From IMG/VR virus record IMGVR_UViG_3300024348_000037, positions 1 through 60,110 of that record: a stretch of DNA of 60,110 bases, one strand, 5' to 3'. The translations under genes were made by a program, and so were the position numbers. Source of the DNA: a virus. Of this stretch, positions 19,501 to 28,585 are shown in pieces (position 1 is the stretch's first letter; every line of letters starts with the position of its first letter). Below the pieces are notes generated by a model. The model made no database searches. It saw nothing but the letters and a program-made list of their open reading frames with translations, and was not told the origin of the DNA.

Positions 19501-22196
19501 TAGAGTGTACCGTGCGCAGTCTTATATAAGAAGTGACCAGATTCATTTGTCCGAGTTGCAGCGAAGGCAGGAATATTAAATGAAGTATTCGTAAAGCTTT
19601 CACCAGGAAAACTCGTACTATTAATATGAATGTACTTGTTTGCAGGGCTCGAAAGAATGAGTCCAGTGGTATTTGAGAATGCCACGTAATAAGATTTACC
19701 GCTTTCGAGAGCCGTAATTACCGTATTTCCAGCGGCAACTTCATAGGTCACACGATCGCCGGCAATATAGTAAGTATTTGCATTTGTAAGAGTAATAAAC
19801 CCTGTTGCTGCATTTGCTGCAGTCGAAGGATTGAACGAAACTTTACGGATTTGTTGAAAGACTCTTTGTCCTTCATCGAATCCAGTATTCGCAGTCACAG
19901 AGAGTTGTAAGCGGCTATAGTCGAGTGTATCTTGACTATTGGCACCAATCAGATCCGTACCAATAAAGATGACTTCTGTTTCGCCGATTGTACCGACACC
20001 GAAGCCTGCACCAGAACCAAAGCTAATCGATGAAATATCTGCCGTGGTATTTGAAAGCGGCGCGACGATTCTCGAAGGAAACGATCGAACATAATCGCCA
20101 CCAGTAATATCAAGAGAATAAGATGTGATTTTAAAGTTGTCTGCATTCGCAGCAGTATACACTGTATCAGTTTCGTTCCAATATCCTTTACGAGAAAGGA
20201 ATGTTAAAGTTCCAGTATTTGATGCAGAAGCATAGTTAGCAGTGATCACTTGACCTTCGGCAACAATCACATTTGCGCTATTATAAATGTAGATATTATT
20301 TGCAAAGGTAACGTTATTCGAAGAGCATTCATCAAACTCTATAACATGAACCTGCTTCTTGATGTCATATAAACCAGCATTCAGATTCACGTAACTCACG
20401 TTTGCGAAGACTTGATTATTAGTTTGATTGATAAGCTTATACGTTAAACCGTAGTTATGAACATTTGCGGTCGCGTTGGCTGCAGCATTCGTAGAAAGTA
20501 TTAGAGAAGTTGAATTGGTTACACTTGCTACATTACCAATCGCCACATTACCTGTGATATAAAGTGTAGAATTAATATAGTTATTGCTAAAAACCGTGGA
20601 AGTCCCAGTCACTACGTTGCTAGTAGTAGTTACAGTAATCGTACCTGTACCAGTTTGATAATCAAAATCCGCCATACGCTTACTATTCTTGAAAGCGCCG
20701 CGAGCATCGGTAAGAGTAAGTTGCACTGAGCTTTCAAGTGTAATGACATTTGCCACTGTACCAGAAGCTGTGATATATCCTGCATTTTGTTGTTGTACGA
20801 CGTCACCGACATTAAATGTCGCCGATGGTGCAGTAATAATCACAGCATAATCTGTCGGTATGTTCATAAACTTACCAGACATCGACTTGTCTGTGAGTGT
20901 ATTCGCTGTAAAAGTTATTCCAGTCGTACTATTGCTTCCTGTGCTATAGTTAGCAGATGGAACAAAGACTCCTGAAGTATGAGATACAGAGATAAACCCT
21001 GCAGTGTTCGAAGAAGTCGATACTTCGAGTATTCGGCCTTCAGCAGCAAGCATACCATTTGCGGCATAACGATATATGGTGTTTCCGACAGCAACATCTG
21101 AAGATGCCGAACTGTAACCAATATTCACTACTGGCTGAACACCGCGTTCGAAAAGACGATAGTAACTTTCTGAAGTAAAGTCTGCAGTCACTTCATTCAG
21201 ATTTAATACTTTTTCAGAGACGATCGATTCGGTGTCGAGTGTGTATCCATAACCGCCGTCGATAAAAATAAAATCTACGAGTCCTGTTTGCGAGCCAATC
21301 GATTCTACTCTTGCCAAACCGCCAAGACCGCGATCACCGTTTGTAAATCTGACAATGTCTCCAACGGCAAAGTTTCTACCGCGAGTTTGAACAGTCACTC
21401 TTTTGACAGATCCGATTAGCTTTGATCTTTTGGTAATATCAAATACGGGTTGATTGTTAATATTTAAACCAACGACTTCGCCATTGCGAAAATCACCTTG
21501 TCTTCCAGAGATATAAAGAAGGTTGACGAAACCTTTTCCGACTCTTCGGCGGATATACTTCTCGACGAAAGCTTTGGCTCCTGAAAGTTGGCCAACAATT
21601 TGTTTACCAACATAGTCGATATTATAGATCGAGTATCCGATTTCAAGATACTCTGGCTTTTCGTATACGCCGTCAGAAAGACGAAAGATCTTTTCTGCAG
21701 GATATCGAACTTCTGCTGCCGTACCGTATACAAGTTTGAAGAATAAATCAACTGCGCGCTCTGTACCCTTAGCACGATATAAATCAAGGGAGTTTTTAAC
21801 AAGAAGCTTCTTATTCGTAGCAGTATCAAACTGAATGTTCTTCAGATACTTCTCTTTAAAGTGAACAATAAAGTCATCTGTTGTACTATCAATGTCGCGA
21901 TAGTCTGGCAACCGGCGGGCGTGATAAAGTGGATTGGCATCAATTGGTTGATATCGAGTGATACTCGACATATATGTTGAGTTGGCAAGTTGATTAGCAG
22001 TGACTTCTATAATATCGTTATTCGAAGCGATATACTGAGTAACAGTATTGCCAGAATAGTTAACATATGTTCCAGAGTTTTCAAGCCACTCATAGTAGGC
22101 TTTCACGAACGCAATGAAATTCTCTCCCTCTTCTTGATAAAAAGAAGGAAATTGACTTTGAATTAACGGCGATATTCTTTTTTCGATATTCTTCAT
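16536..22196 (-). CDS. 7: Giant baseplate wedge protein, gp7-like (1886 aa)
   Basis: The N-terminal about 250 residues (PLIQSQFPSFYQEEGENFI, AYYEWLENSG, HFKEKYLKNIQFD, SLDLYRAKGTERAVDLFFK) match the conserved core found in the C-terminal half of T4 gp7. The remainder is a chain of beta modules: at least seven copies (residues about 800-1880) follow the scheme 'V-x-Y ... G-L-x-x-x-x-x-Y-Y-V ... A-N-S-T-G-x-x-L-S ... N-I-T-A'. The protein is nearly twice the T4 length. Position between gp6 and gp8 equals T4 order. gp7 organises the wedge. The gp7 name is a homology inference limited to the N-terminal core. Confidence 0.8.
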   Translation of the reverse strand: MKNIEKRISPLIQSQFPSFYQEEGENFIAFVKAYYEWLENSGTYVNYSGNTVTQYIASNNDIIEVTANQLANSTYMSSITRYQPIDANPLYHARRLPDYRDIDSTTDDFIVHFKEKYLKNIQFDTATNKKLLVKNSLDLYRAKGTERAVDLFFKLVYGTAAEVRYPAEKIFRLSDGVYEKPEYLEIGYSIYNIDYVGKQIVGQLSGAKAFVEKYIRRRVGKGFVNLLYISGRQGDFRNGEVVGLNINNQPVFDITKRSKLIGSVKRVTVQTRGRNFAVGDIVRFTNGDRGLGGLARVESIGSQTGLVDFIFIDGGYGYTLDTESIVSEKVLNLNEVTADFTSESYYRLFERGVQPVVNIGYSSASSDVAVGNTIYRYAANGMLAAEGRILEVSTSSNTAGFISVSHTSGVFVPSANYSTGSNSTTGITFTANTLTDKSMSGKFMNIPTDYAVIITAPSATFNVGDVVQQQNAGYITASGTVANVITLESSVQLTLTDARGAFKNSKRMADFDYQTGTGTITVTTTSNVVTGTSTVFSNNYINSTLYITGNVAIGNVASVTNSTSLILSTNAAANATANVHNYGLTYKLINQTNNQVFANVSYVNLNAGLYDIKKQVHVIEFDECSSNNVTFANNIYIYNSANVIVAEGQVITANYASASNTGTLTFLSRKGYWNETDTVYTAANADNFKITSYSLDITGGDYVRSFPSRIVAPLSNTTADISSISFGSGAGFGVGTIGETEVIFIGTDLIGANSQDTLDYSRLQLSVTANTGFDEGQRVFQQIRKVSFNPSTAANAATGFITLTNANTYYIAGDRVTYEVAAGNTVITALESGKSYYVAFSNTTGLILSSPANKYIHINSTSFPGESFTNTSFNIPAFAATRTNESGHFLYKTAHGTLYDVTGTNLLIKDPIRDFGFTNTTSVPANGNIIVYSNSAVNTAITAVAELPTVAQANQVFASQFISSDAYGFPKNPEGNHLDILYSCLTFGRFEIGIIGSLNQVNPGEDYDVDPFVLAHQPYIAGFDRKDFVITFENATKNFVPGEIVNQSQANLKFFDLQVSSGAYSNTYDAKTFTVQSQFEANSSSDFIFYRDISTTFNATDEVNSNTDFIEIDGNVYAANDLVRYFTEPGNTAVTGLSNNNFYYVLTSNSTGVILTTDAGNTAAKVNITQSSNVAEFNSNTDVQNSNDFISIASANSLFANGGQVRYVISSNTAVVSGLEAEALYYVRYANSTGLALSITAGGANVDLTAANPGSNGHFLRYYNADMGGHNLRNFTNEFGNGQIVQYRIPNGNTAISGLTANAVYYIVSANNVGFKLSSTLGGSAINITANSTGGESHTIATLPGYLPKDKLFQTNSTSGIVNSFVSSVFSNTTGDYIRVTGNTAPLVNNAIIFSYTVPTANGLVSNVSLFEIVSTAKAIVKSSNSSHMLAKRITFENTWLPSDTMIGEVSGAEANVIGATEDLSVLYPIGLNAEITANVVTGDGEVTALQVLDSGFAYSNAEIVDFVSEDNLRAGTAKIVLDGHGIGIGYYRSSKGFLSDDIYVHDNDYYQEYSYEILSKISVDRYSDMFKKVMHVAGTKFFGSALIVEEANAALALTSISTGEEVQFNSADDVSTPDDTIETDIEDVSFKFNVANVGNDTDLISLGTNPYYTTFPLNVNDYLQYTTLEANPIGVGSASSLSNNSYYYVVLANTTGIKISETQGGDALNLNTVSLSNTLALHTLTKVINPFANGDLVLYTTSNTAVEANVSLSFVTNTISSNTISVANNLFRRGDVVKYTKNGGSAAIGLTEGNEFFIRSANSTAIKLANSIGKAVNVYSNATVETHILRIQKLANNQNYYIVNTTPNTVKLSLTANGSPINITANTTSSGSATAGHFLTKTIEE
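16560..19790 (-). repeat. Array of about seven divergent beta-module repeats in the gp7-like gene
   Basis: Protein-level repeats with hallmarks YYV/YYI followed by SANSTGIKLS-like and INITAN-like segments. The DNA copies have diverged widely, so the array is old. A related module occurs once in the DUF4815 protein. Confidence 0.75.
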
Positions 22197-24076
22197 TATT
22201 CTCTGATCTGTTCAATTGAGACGTCGACGTCATTTTCAAGAATATTGAGTATCACGTTCTGAGTTGAAGTGATATCAAGCGTACGTGGTTTAGCATAGAT
22301 TTTAAGAGAAGTGCCAGTGTAATTTGTGATATTAAAGTTATTGATTCGAATAATACCGGTATCGTAATCGACAGTTCCGATATCGAGAATAGTTCTATTA
22401 TTGGTTCCAGCAGTATTGACGATACGCATTACTCCATCACCATCATCTTCAAGGCGGCAATTTGATAAACCATTATATGTGAATGTCGAAGAGCTCACGA
22501 CATGAATGTCACCGGTAAGATATTCTGAGCCTTTGCCTGGAATATCATTCTGCAAAGCATTTTTAAAGTCGATCGTTACATTTTGACCAGATGATACTAC
22601 ACCTGAAGTTGCCAATGATACGAGAGACCCAGAAGTGGTCGTAGCACTTCCAGTGACAGTCGTACTTAACACTGGAGTCAGATACTTCACAAGTTCTATC
22701 TTTGTTTCGTTACTAATAATGCTTGTTTCTGCAGAATCGACATCACGAATAAACTTTGAGTAACGCAGTGTACGGCCAAAGTTATTCAGATTGATAGAAG
22801 CATGATTGAGAATAGAATCGATAACATACGTGCGAATATCTTCTGGATTTAAACCGGTAAGATTGATATTGTACTTGATATTTGTATTGACATATAGATA
22901 TGTGTAATCAGGAGAAACAAAGAGTGGCTCAATCGCCACAGAAGAACGTGATCTTAAGAATTTCTTATATTCTGCTTCTTTAATCTTTGGAAGACCATCG
23001 ACTTCGTCGAGATCGATCGATAAGAAAATTCGACCGTATTGCGGAGGAGTTGCATCTTCTCCACCATATGCAACCACCGCATTGATTTCAGGAAAGTTTG
23101 CTTTCAATAAGTTTTCATAATCTTCAGAAGTCACAGCACGTTCTTGTGTAGTAAATGCACGAGGAGCATTGTACTTAATCGAGCTGAGATCTTCTGCAAC
23201 AGCTCCGTCGGCCGAAGCAGTAATCGTTTCAATTACAATGTTTGCTTCATTATCGATGCGTGCAGTATTAATAAACTTAAATGCGCCATTCGGAAGTTCT
23301 CCGTTGCATGATCGATATTCAATGATACACGCAGAGTTGTTCTTTGGTTTTCTTCCAACAACTCCGTCACCAAAGACGACTTCGTATGTGTCACCAATTC
23401 CCGGTTGTAAGAAAAAGACCTTTGCGTTTTCATCATGACCAAAAAGAGACGTCGCTCTCTTGTAAGTTTGAATAGTCGTGCCGTTATCTTCAAAGACCGT
23501 AACTAATACGCTTTCAAGATCAACTCTTTTATTACTAATCTTATACACAAGAGGATTAGCATAATTTATTGTATAGGTATCGCTGAGGTAGCTACCTTCG
23601 TATACTCGAATCGGCTCGCTCTCATATATAAGATTTGATCCTGAAGGAGTTCTCTTTGTAATAACATAATTTTCAGTAGTGCTAAAGTTATAAGTGAAAT
23701 CATCAACACGCGAAGTAAATGATGTTCCCTTTGGAATAACGATCGATCTCTTTGCCGTATCTGTCGAAGTAATTACTAGTTGAATGACAGCCGAAGATGA
23801 TCGAAACGATCTCGGAAGATAGTTTAATTCTTTGGCATGAGAAATAACGCTGTCACGTAACTTCGCCGAATCAAGAAACATCTCGTTGCTGACCATGTTG
23901 AGATAGAACGCATTCTGATAAGTGTTATATGAAAGCACGTCGAGAAGAACCGAAAGATTGCTTCCGTCGAAGTCGTAATCTTTAAATCGATCTTGTGATT
24001 TCAGAAATGTCTTCAACGAGTCTTTATAGGAATCGAAGTCTAACTGTGTAAGGACTATACTGGAATTTGCTGCCAT
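22196..24076 (-). CDS. 6: Baseplate wedge subunit gp6
   Basis: 626 aa, close to T4 gp6 (660). Recognised from FDSYKDSLKTFLKSQDRFKD, DFDGSNLSVLLDVLSYNTYQ, NMVSNEMFLDSAKLRDSVIS and ELNYLPRSFRSS, the usual gp6/J-like N-terminal block; the middle has FGDGVVGRKPKN and SSIKYNAPRAFTTQERAVTS, also conserved. gp6 forms the inner baseplate ring with gp25 and gp53. It shares one base with gp25 upstream and one with the gp7-like gene downstream. Confident call. Confidence 0.95.
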   Translation of the reverse strand: MAANSSIVLTQLDFDSYKDSLKTFLKSQDRFKDYDFDGSNLSVLLDVLSYNTYQNAFYLNMVSNEMFLDSAKLRDSVISHAKELNYLPRSFRSSSAVIQLVITSTDTAKRSIVIPKGTSFTSRVDDFTYNFSTTENYVITKRTPSGSNLIYESEPIRVYEGSYLSDTYTINYANPLVYKISNKRVDLESVLVTVFEDNGTTIQTYKRATSLFGHDENAKVFFLQPGIGDTYEVVFGDGVVGRKPKNNSACIIEYRSCNGELPNGAFKFINTARIDNEANIVIETITASADGAVAEDLSSIKYNAPRAFTTQERAVTSEDYENLLKANFPEINAVVAYGGEDATPPQYGRIFLSIDLDEVDGLPKIKEAEYKKFLRSRSSVAIEPLFVSPDYTYLYVNTNIKYNINLTGLNPEDIRTYVIDSILNHASINLNNFGRTLRYSKFIRDVDSAETSIISNETKIELVKYLTPVLSTTVTGSATTTSGSLVSLATSGVVSSGQNVTIDFKNALQNDIPGKGSEYLTGDIHVVSSSTFTYNGLSNCRLEDDGDGVMRIVNTAGTNNRTILDIGTVDYDTGIIRINNFNITNYTGTSLKIYAKPRTLDITSTQNVILNILENDVDVSIEQIRE

Positions 24077-24504
24077 TATCTTACTCTATAAAGGGTGAGT
24101 TGAAGTGTCTGCGGATTAGCATTATTTATTATCTCATAATAGACTGATACTTCATAAGAATGCGCAAACTCATTTGATACTACTAAGACATCAATGATTC
24201 GAGCTCGCTGTTCGTATTTGGTAATCGAATCGAACACGGCATCTTTGATAAGATCTGAAGTCATCACAGAAATATCTTCGAATAAGAATCGACGAAGCCC
24301 TCCGCCAAATTCTGGATTAAACAAACGTTCTTTGGTATTGGTCTGTAAGATATTTCGCATCGATCTTCTGACCGCTTGTTCGTCTGTATGAAGAGCAAGT
24401 CTCTTATTCTGAGGATGAATATTGAAATTATTATAGAAGTCAGTAAACACAGGATCACGCTGTGTTGTTTTCCTTGTCGTGAGTGCGTCTATTCTGTCTA
24501 CCAT
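24076..24504 (-). CDS. 25: Baseplate wedge subunit gp25
   Basis: 142 aa member of the GPW/gp25 family. The core reads VRRSMRNILQTNTKERLFNP then EFGGGLRRFLFEDIS, the family's hallmark, and the end is beta strands plus QLTLYRVR. gp25 joins gp6 and gp53 at the wedge core and contacts the sheath initiator. T4 gp25 has 132 aa. An ATG at 24504 follows a TATAAATA box by 17 nt, so this gene heads a late transcription unit for gp25-6-7-8. Confidence 0.95.
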   Translation of the reverse strand: MVDRIDALTTRKTTQRDPVFTDFYNNFNIHPQNKRLALHTDEQAVRRSMRNILQTNTKERLFNPEFGGGLRRFLFEDISVMTSDLIKDAVFDSITKYEQRARIIDVLVVSNEFAHSYEVSVYYEIINNANPQTLQLTLYRVR

Positions 24505-24521
24505 ATTACCCTACTTTATCT

Positions 24522-24529
24522 TATTTATA
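24522..24529 (-). promoter_or_regulatory. Late promoter TATAAATA before gp25
   Basis: A perfect T4-type late box on the minus strand between the 195-aa gene and gp25. If transcription starts about 5-6 nt after the box, the leader is about 12 nt. gp33, the late co-activator, is encoded in this window, which supports the use of such boxes. Confidence 0.75.
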
Positions 24530-24533
24530 ATGA

Positions 24534-25121
24534 TTATACGACTGTTTGTATTACTTCGTAGTTTTCAATAGAAGCATTCGGAACATTATCAGAGAGAAGA
24601 ATGACTTGACCAGTGAAAGCAAAGGTTTGATAATCTTCGTTGCTACCGATTGCTTCTAATCTTGGACCAGCCGACCGAGTAAAGCTATACTGTATCATAG
24701 CTGATGTAGCTTTGTTTGTTTCAATATACGAAATAAGCTTATCGTTTGCATCATACACAAAATTATTCAAAATGACTTCAGCATCTTCATATGCAATAAC
24801 TCTTCCACCTTCAAAATTATTAATATTCTCAGCTCGAAAAGGATACCAATCATCGACTTCAATATCATGAGCTTCTACGAAAACAAAAACTGCGCATAGA
24901 AAAAAATCATCAATACAATTTTCTTCGTTTACGAATATTGGCATATACCAACCATCGATTTCAATTTCACTCGTTTCAAACGTAGTGACTCCAGGTTCTG
25001 GCACAGTAAAACGTATTGCGACCGGCGGATTTAAATCCCCGTAAGAAACTTCCGGAACAGTCGGTGCGCTGACATCCGTAAAGAAATATCCATTTTCTGA
25101 TACTGAATATTGATCTAACAT
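24534..25121 (-). CDS. Unassigned virion protein between gp25 and the hub genes (195 aa)
   Basis: Starts MLDQYSVSENGYFFTDVSAP. Acidic, beta-rich, with SFTRSAGPRLEAIGSNEDY near the C-terminus. No signal peptide or catalytic motif. It is embedded in the baseplate cluster and in the same orientation, so a baseplate role is inferred. The family is not recognised. Confidence 0.65.
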   Translation of the reverse strand: MLDQYSVSENGYFFTDVSAPTVPEVSYGDLNPPVAIRFTVPEPGVTTFETSEIEIDGWYMPIFVNEENCIDDFFLCAVFVFVEAHDIEVDDWYPFRAENINNFEGGRVIAYEDAEVILNNFVYDANDKLISYIETNKATSAMIQYSFTRSAGPRLEAIGSNEDYQTFAFTGQVILLSDNVPNASIENYEVIQTVV

Positions 25122-25137
25122 GTCAGCCTAATCCACT

Positions 25138-26469
25138 TCACACTGTGGCAGAAGCAGGCTGAGCCCACTTCGGCAAGGTGTCAGGATTCGGTTCGAGCCC
25201 ATACTTTGTTCGACGTACCTCAATACAATCAGGAATTAATTTTAAAATTAAATCTGGAATTCCAAATATTGGCTTTAAAATGATATTTAAAACCATACAG
25301 ATCGATACTTTGCCGCGACATATGTCAATGATCAGTTTGATTGCTGAAATGATTTGGCCGACGATTGGAAACTGTTGCAGAATCCAACTTGGAGCTTTCA
25401 ATATGATATCATGTATCTTGGCAATAAAATCTGTCTGAAAGAACTTCTTAATCTTTTCCATGGCTTCTTCGAACGCATCTTCAATTCGATGCCACAATTC
25501 TTCTTTCGAGTGAATTGTTTCTTTCTTTTTACGTTGTTCTTTATCAAATCCAATGAGATTGCCTAAGGTTCCGAAGAGCGGGATCGGTAAGTTCAAGACA
25601 AAGTCTATGAGTTCTTGGAGTAACTTCTCTCCAAAATCTTCGATAGCTTTACCTGATAAGACGTCTTCTTTGGCCTTCTTAATTCGTTTCTTAAAATCTT
25701 CATATACAAGTTTTAATTGCGCTTTAATAGGCTTCGTAGGATCGATGAACACTCCAATCTTTTCAATGATAGGACCAATAATAGGAATCTTAGTAAGTAA
25801 CTTGATCATTGCATTGATGCAGGCTGCAATGAAATCACTCAGCAGTTCTTTCATCCACGCCAAAGCTTTCTGCCAAAATTCTTCGGCTTCATGCTCAGGA
25901 CTCTTAATACCCAGAGTTCCGTCGTATTTGCCATCACCAAAAAACTTTCGAACCGATTCGATGTCTTCGGCAATTGCAGCTTTGATCTTGACTTTACCTT
26001 CCTTCGTAAACAAATCCTTGATTACTGGTTGATAACGAACAGGATTACCAGCTTCGTCGACGAGTGTCACAGCCGTAATGAATGGAATCGGAGTAGTAAG
26101 TGGATTTGGAATTCCGAGAATATCAACAATCTTGAGTAAAGCCTCGACGATCCTCTTCTGAAACCATACGTCGATCTCTTTCAGAAACTCGCGCACCTTA
26201 TATTTCATCTCTTGTTCTTTTGACTTAATCTTCTTAAAGACATCTGTCATCAGAATGCCGGTGATATCGTCGACCAGCTTTTCCATATCGCGAACGGCAT
26301 CGATTAATTCTTTGCCACACTCGTCTTGAATAAACTTTGCTTGTAACTTCAGTTGGCTAATGATCTTTGCAATGCCTACGAAATAGTCTTCCATTTGACG
26401 GAAAGATATTTGCCCGTTAGGACCACATTCTAAGTTAGGAACTTCAGGAACATAGACTATCGGTCTCAT
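25138..26469 (-). CDS. Hydrophobic-helix virion protein, hub candidate (443 aa)
   Basis: Starts MRPIVYVPEVPNLECGPNG. It alternates charged amphipathic helices (KEQEMKYKVREFLKEIDVW) with four or more hydrophobic segments (LLTKIPIIGPIIEKIGVFI; LIDFVLNLPIPLFGTLG; FPIVGQIISAIKLIIDIC; IILKPIFGIPDLILKLI). This pattern resembles tail proteins that enter the membrane or line the tube. It overlaps gp5 by 4 nt (ATGA). In related phages a similar protein sits beside gp5. Tape measure, hub or ejected membrane protein are all possible. Confidence 0.6.
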   Translation of the reverse strand: MRPIVYVPEVPNLECGPNGQISFRQMEDYFVGIAKIISQLKLQAKFIQDECGKELIDAVRDMEKLVDDITGILMTDVFKKIKSKEQEMKYKVREFLKEIDVWFQKRIVEALLKIVDILGIPNPLTTPIPFITAVTLVDEAGNPVRYQPVIKDLFTKEGKVKIKAAIAEDIESVRKFFGDGKYDGTLGIKSPEHEAEEFWQKALAWMKELLSDFIAACINAMIKLLTKIPIIGPIIEKIGVFIDPTKPIKAQLKLVYEDFKKRIKKAKEDVLSGKAIEDFGEKLLQELIDFVLNLPIPLFGTLGNLIGFDKEQRKKKETIHSKEELWHRIEDAFEEAMEKIKKFFQTDFIAKIHDIILKAPSWILQQFPIVGQIISAIKLIIDICRGKVSICMVLNIILKPIFGIPDLILKLIPDCIEVRRTKYGLEPNPDTLPKWAQPASATV

Positions 26470-27275
26470 GCATTGATTCCAACAATTGCAGCTTTAATAT
26501 CCACCGCGCCCGATTGTGATACAACCTGTACGCTGCCATTGTTTGCATAGATTCCTACGTTGCCTTCATTTGCAAAGATGTCAACATCTGACTGAGCAGT
26601 GATAACAATCTTACCTTGGTTACATGTGATCTCGATATTCTGATCAAAGCCTTCTGAACCAACATTGAAGATTGTCATATTACCAGCTGCCAATTGAACA
26701 TAATCTTTTACTGACTTTGTTACAATCGTACCATCTGGCAAAATCTCGAGATAAGATCCAGACTTATGATAAACCTGTACGCGTTCTGAACCTGGAGTAT
26801 CATCGAACTCTAAGATGTGGCCACTACGAGTAGTCATAGTGTTGTTATAAGGATATCTCGCCTTATATTTCGAAGCTGGCTCAATGTCGAAACCGTCAGC
26901 TTTTTTAATACGGTTACGTGTCTTCAGTTCTGGTTCACCTTGACCTCGAGCATATGAAGACACGCTGTGATTATCTTCTGGAGCATAGTTTAATACTCCA
27001 AGAATATATGCCGACTGTTGATTTGGAAGCTTCATGCACATGACTCGAGATCCCTTTAAGAGACCAGTCGGACTTAGTCCAATTCCAGAAACTCCGGCGC
27101 TCGTAGTTGGCATCATAATATATGACGGCAATAAATCTTCAGAATTCACTTGATTAGAGTGACCTAAAAGTTCTCTTACTAAAACTCTGCCAGTTTGTGG
27201 TTTATCAGCTTCTAAACCGAGATCTGTCGTCGGATCTTCTGCTACTATACCTTCAAAAAATCTTGGAACTTGCAT
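26466..27275 (-). CDS. 5: Baseplate central spike gp5, lacking the lysozyme domain
   Basis: 269 aa against 575 in T4. Residues 1-130 form the OB-fold (FFEGIVAEDPTTDLGLEADK, GRVLVRELLGHS, GSRVMCMKLPNQQSAYILG). A middle section (YPYNNTMTTRSGHILEFDDT) is typical of gp5/VgrG spikes, and the last 100 residues are octad-like repeats (DVDIFANEGNVGIYANNGSV) that build the triple-stranded beta-helix. No muramidase domain lies between the two. It sits between gp27 and the 443-aa protein; gp5 plugs the gp27 trimer. Confident as spike; the lysozyme loss is read directly from length and order. Confidence 0.92.
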   Translation of the reverse strand: MQVPRFFEGIVAEDPTTDLGLEADKPQTGRVLVRELLGHSNQVNSEDLLPSYIMMPTTSAGVSGIGLSPTGLLKGSRVMCMKLPNQQSAYILGVLNYAPEDNHSVSSYARGQGEPELKTRNRIKKADGFDIEPASKYKARYPYNNTMTTRSGHILEFDDTPGSERVQVYHKSGSYLEILPDGTIVTKSVKDYVQLAAGNMTIFNVGSEGFDQNIEITCNQGKIVITAQSDVDIFANEGNVGIYANNGSVQVVSQSGAVDIKAAIVGINA

Positions 27276-27285
27276 TTATCATCCT

Positions 27286-28584
27286 CTAAACTGTGTGTGT
27301 TTTTGGTAATCCACCGATACCATCTTTTACGAGCTCTAACCCCTGTGCATATTCTGCTTTTTCGTTGAAAGTCAGCATATGACGACATTTAGTTACAACA
27401 TAATTACCTGTCGTGATAGCGCTATCTTCATTCACAGGATTTTCTTCTCCTCTTGTAAGACCGGCAGCTTCGGGTAATTGACAGTGAATCACGTCTCCAA
27501 CAGTAATGGCTGAATCTCCATAAATAGTGATTTGCATAACCACTGTTAAAAAGTGACTCATATAATAAGGCATATGATTAAACTTTTCGGCTCTCTCTGC
27601 ATTTCCAACAGTCGGATCGAAAGGAATAGCTCGAGGAGCTCCTTCATTTCCATCTTCAGTTTTTTCAACCTGAGCTTTAAGATTTGAAGATGCAGATCCT
27701 TCGTTTAGTGTTTCGAATTGCAAATTTTTTGGATCAGCTTGAAAGGAAATAATATCTCCAGTGACACTATTTTGTAGTTGACACGTCGATCTTCCACCTC
27801 CAATTAATCTTAAAATTCCTTCGTTGCCGCTTTGAATAATTTTAGTAGTTAAGATATTTCTCCACTTTGCCCCGGTTACATTTAAGTTGGTTAAAGTAGA
27901 TTGTGTAAAACACTTATCGCCGATATTTTTTATGCCTTCTTTGATTAACGCTTCCATACTTTTAAAAACAAATCCGTACTTGTTTTCAAAGAAGTAAAAA
28001 CAATGGCCATTAAATTCTTGAGACATTGCATGTTCTAATCTAATTTGATCAATACACTCGAATGGAGTCTTTTCAGTAAAGTTAAATGCATGCAACCCAC
28101 GAGTTTTTTCTGCAAAGAAAGGTTTGTTTGATTTCGTTAAGTTAAGATATGCTTTTACCATATTCTCGCACTCAATATTTTTTCTAACAAGCGGTGTGTT
28201 TTTTATGGTCGAAGCTTTCCAAGCTTCATATGTAACACACTCCACTTTATAAATTAGTGCTTTATCATCGGGAGAATTAAAAGTGACTGGTTTATTAATA
28301 ACATAAAGTTCGTATCGAATAGACGATTTTGAATTATCTTCGTCTGTTGTAAAATCAATGATAATTTTCTTATCTGTAAAAACAAATTTGTCTCCTGCGC
28401 CCTTCGCCTCATAAAATTCGAATTGTGCGCGAACAGCAGGTTCGAGTATAGATTCATATATGTTTGCTTGTACACAGACAGGAGTCAAATCAACAGCCTT
28501 GCCGCAATCGACAGTTTTTGCTGTGTTATCAATCATTAAAAACTCGTTAAGTTTAAACTGTCCGTCTCTAATTTGAGAAATCAT
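27286..28584 (-). CDS. 27: Baseplate hub subunit gp27
   Basis: 432 aa (T4 391). The N-terminus (FKLNEFLMIDNTAKTVDCGK) and the segments CVQANIYESILEPAVRAQFE, GHCFYFFENKYGFVFKSMEA and GDVIHCQLPEAAG follow gp27-type hub proteins. gp27 trimers cap the end of the tube and hold gp5. The gene is followed at once by gp5, which supports the name. The call rests on recognised pattern and synteny. Confidence 0.85.
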   Translation of the reverse strand: MISQIRDGQFKLNEFLMIDNTAKTVDCGKAVDLTPVCVQANIYESILEPAVRAQFEFYEAKGAGDKFVFTDKKIIIDFTTDEDNSKSSIRYELYVINKPVTFNSPDDKALIYKVECVTYEAWKASTIKNTPLVRKNIECENMVKAYLNLTKSNKPFFAEKTRGLHAFNFTEKTPFECIDQIRLEHAMSQEFNGHCFYFFENKYGFVFKSMEALIKEGIKNIGDKCFTQSTLTNLNVTGAKWRNILTTKIIQSGNEGILRLIGGGRSTCQLQNSVTGDIISFQADPKNLQFETLNEGSASSNLKAQVEKTEDGNEGAPRAIPFDPTVGNAERAEKFNHMPYYMSHFLTVVMQITIYGDSAITVGDVIHCQLPEAAGLTRGEENPVNEDSAITTGNYVVTKCRHMLTFNEKAEYAQGLELVKDGIGGLPKTHTV

Positions 28585-28585
28585 A

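Noticed and set aside
25553-26032. Plus-strand frame of 159 codons opposite the 443-aa virion protein
   Set aside because: Antisense shadow; hydrophobic-helix codons give open frames on the other strand.
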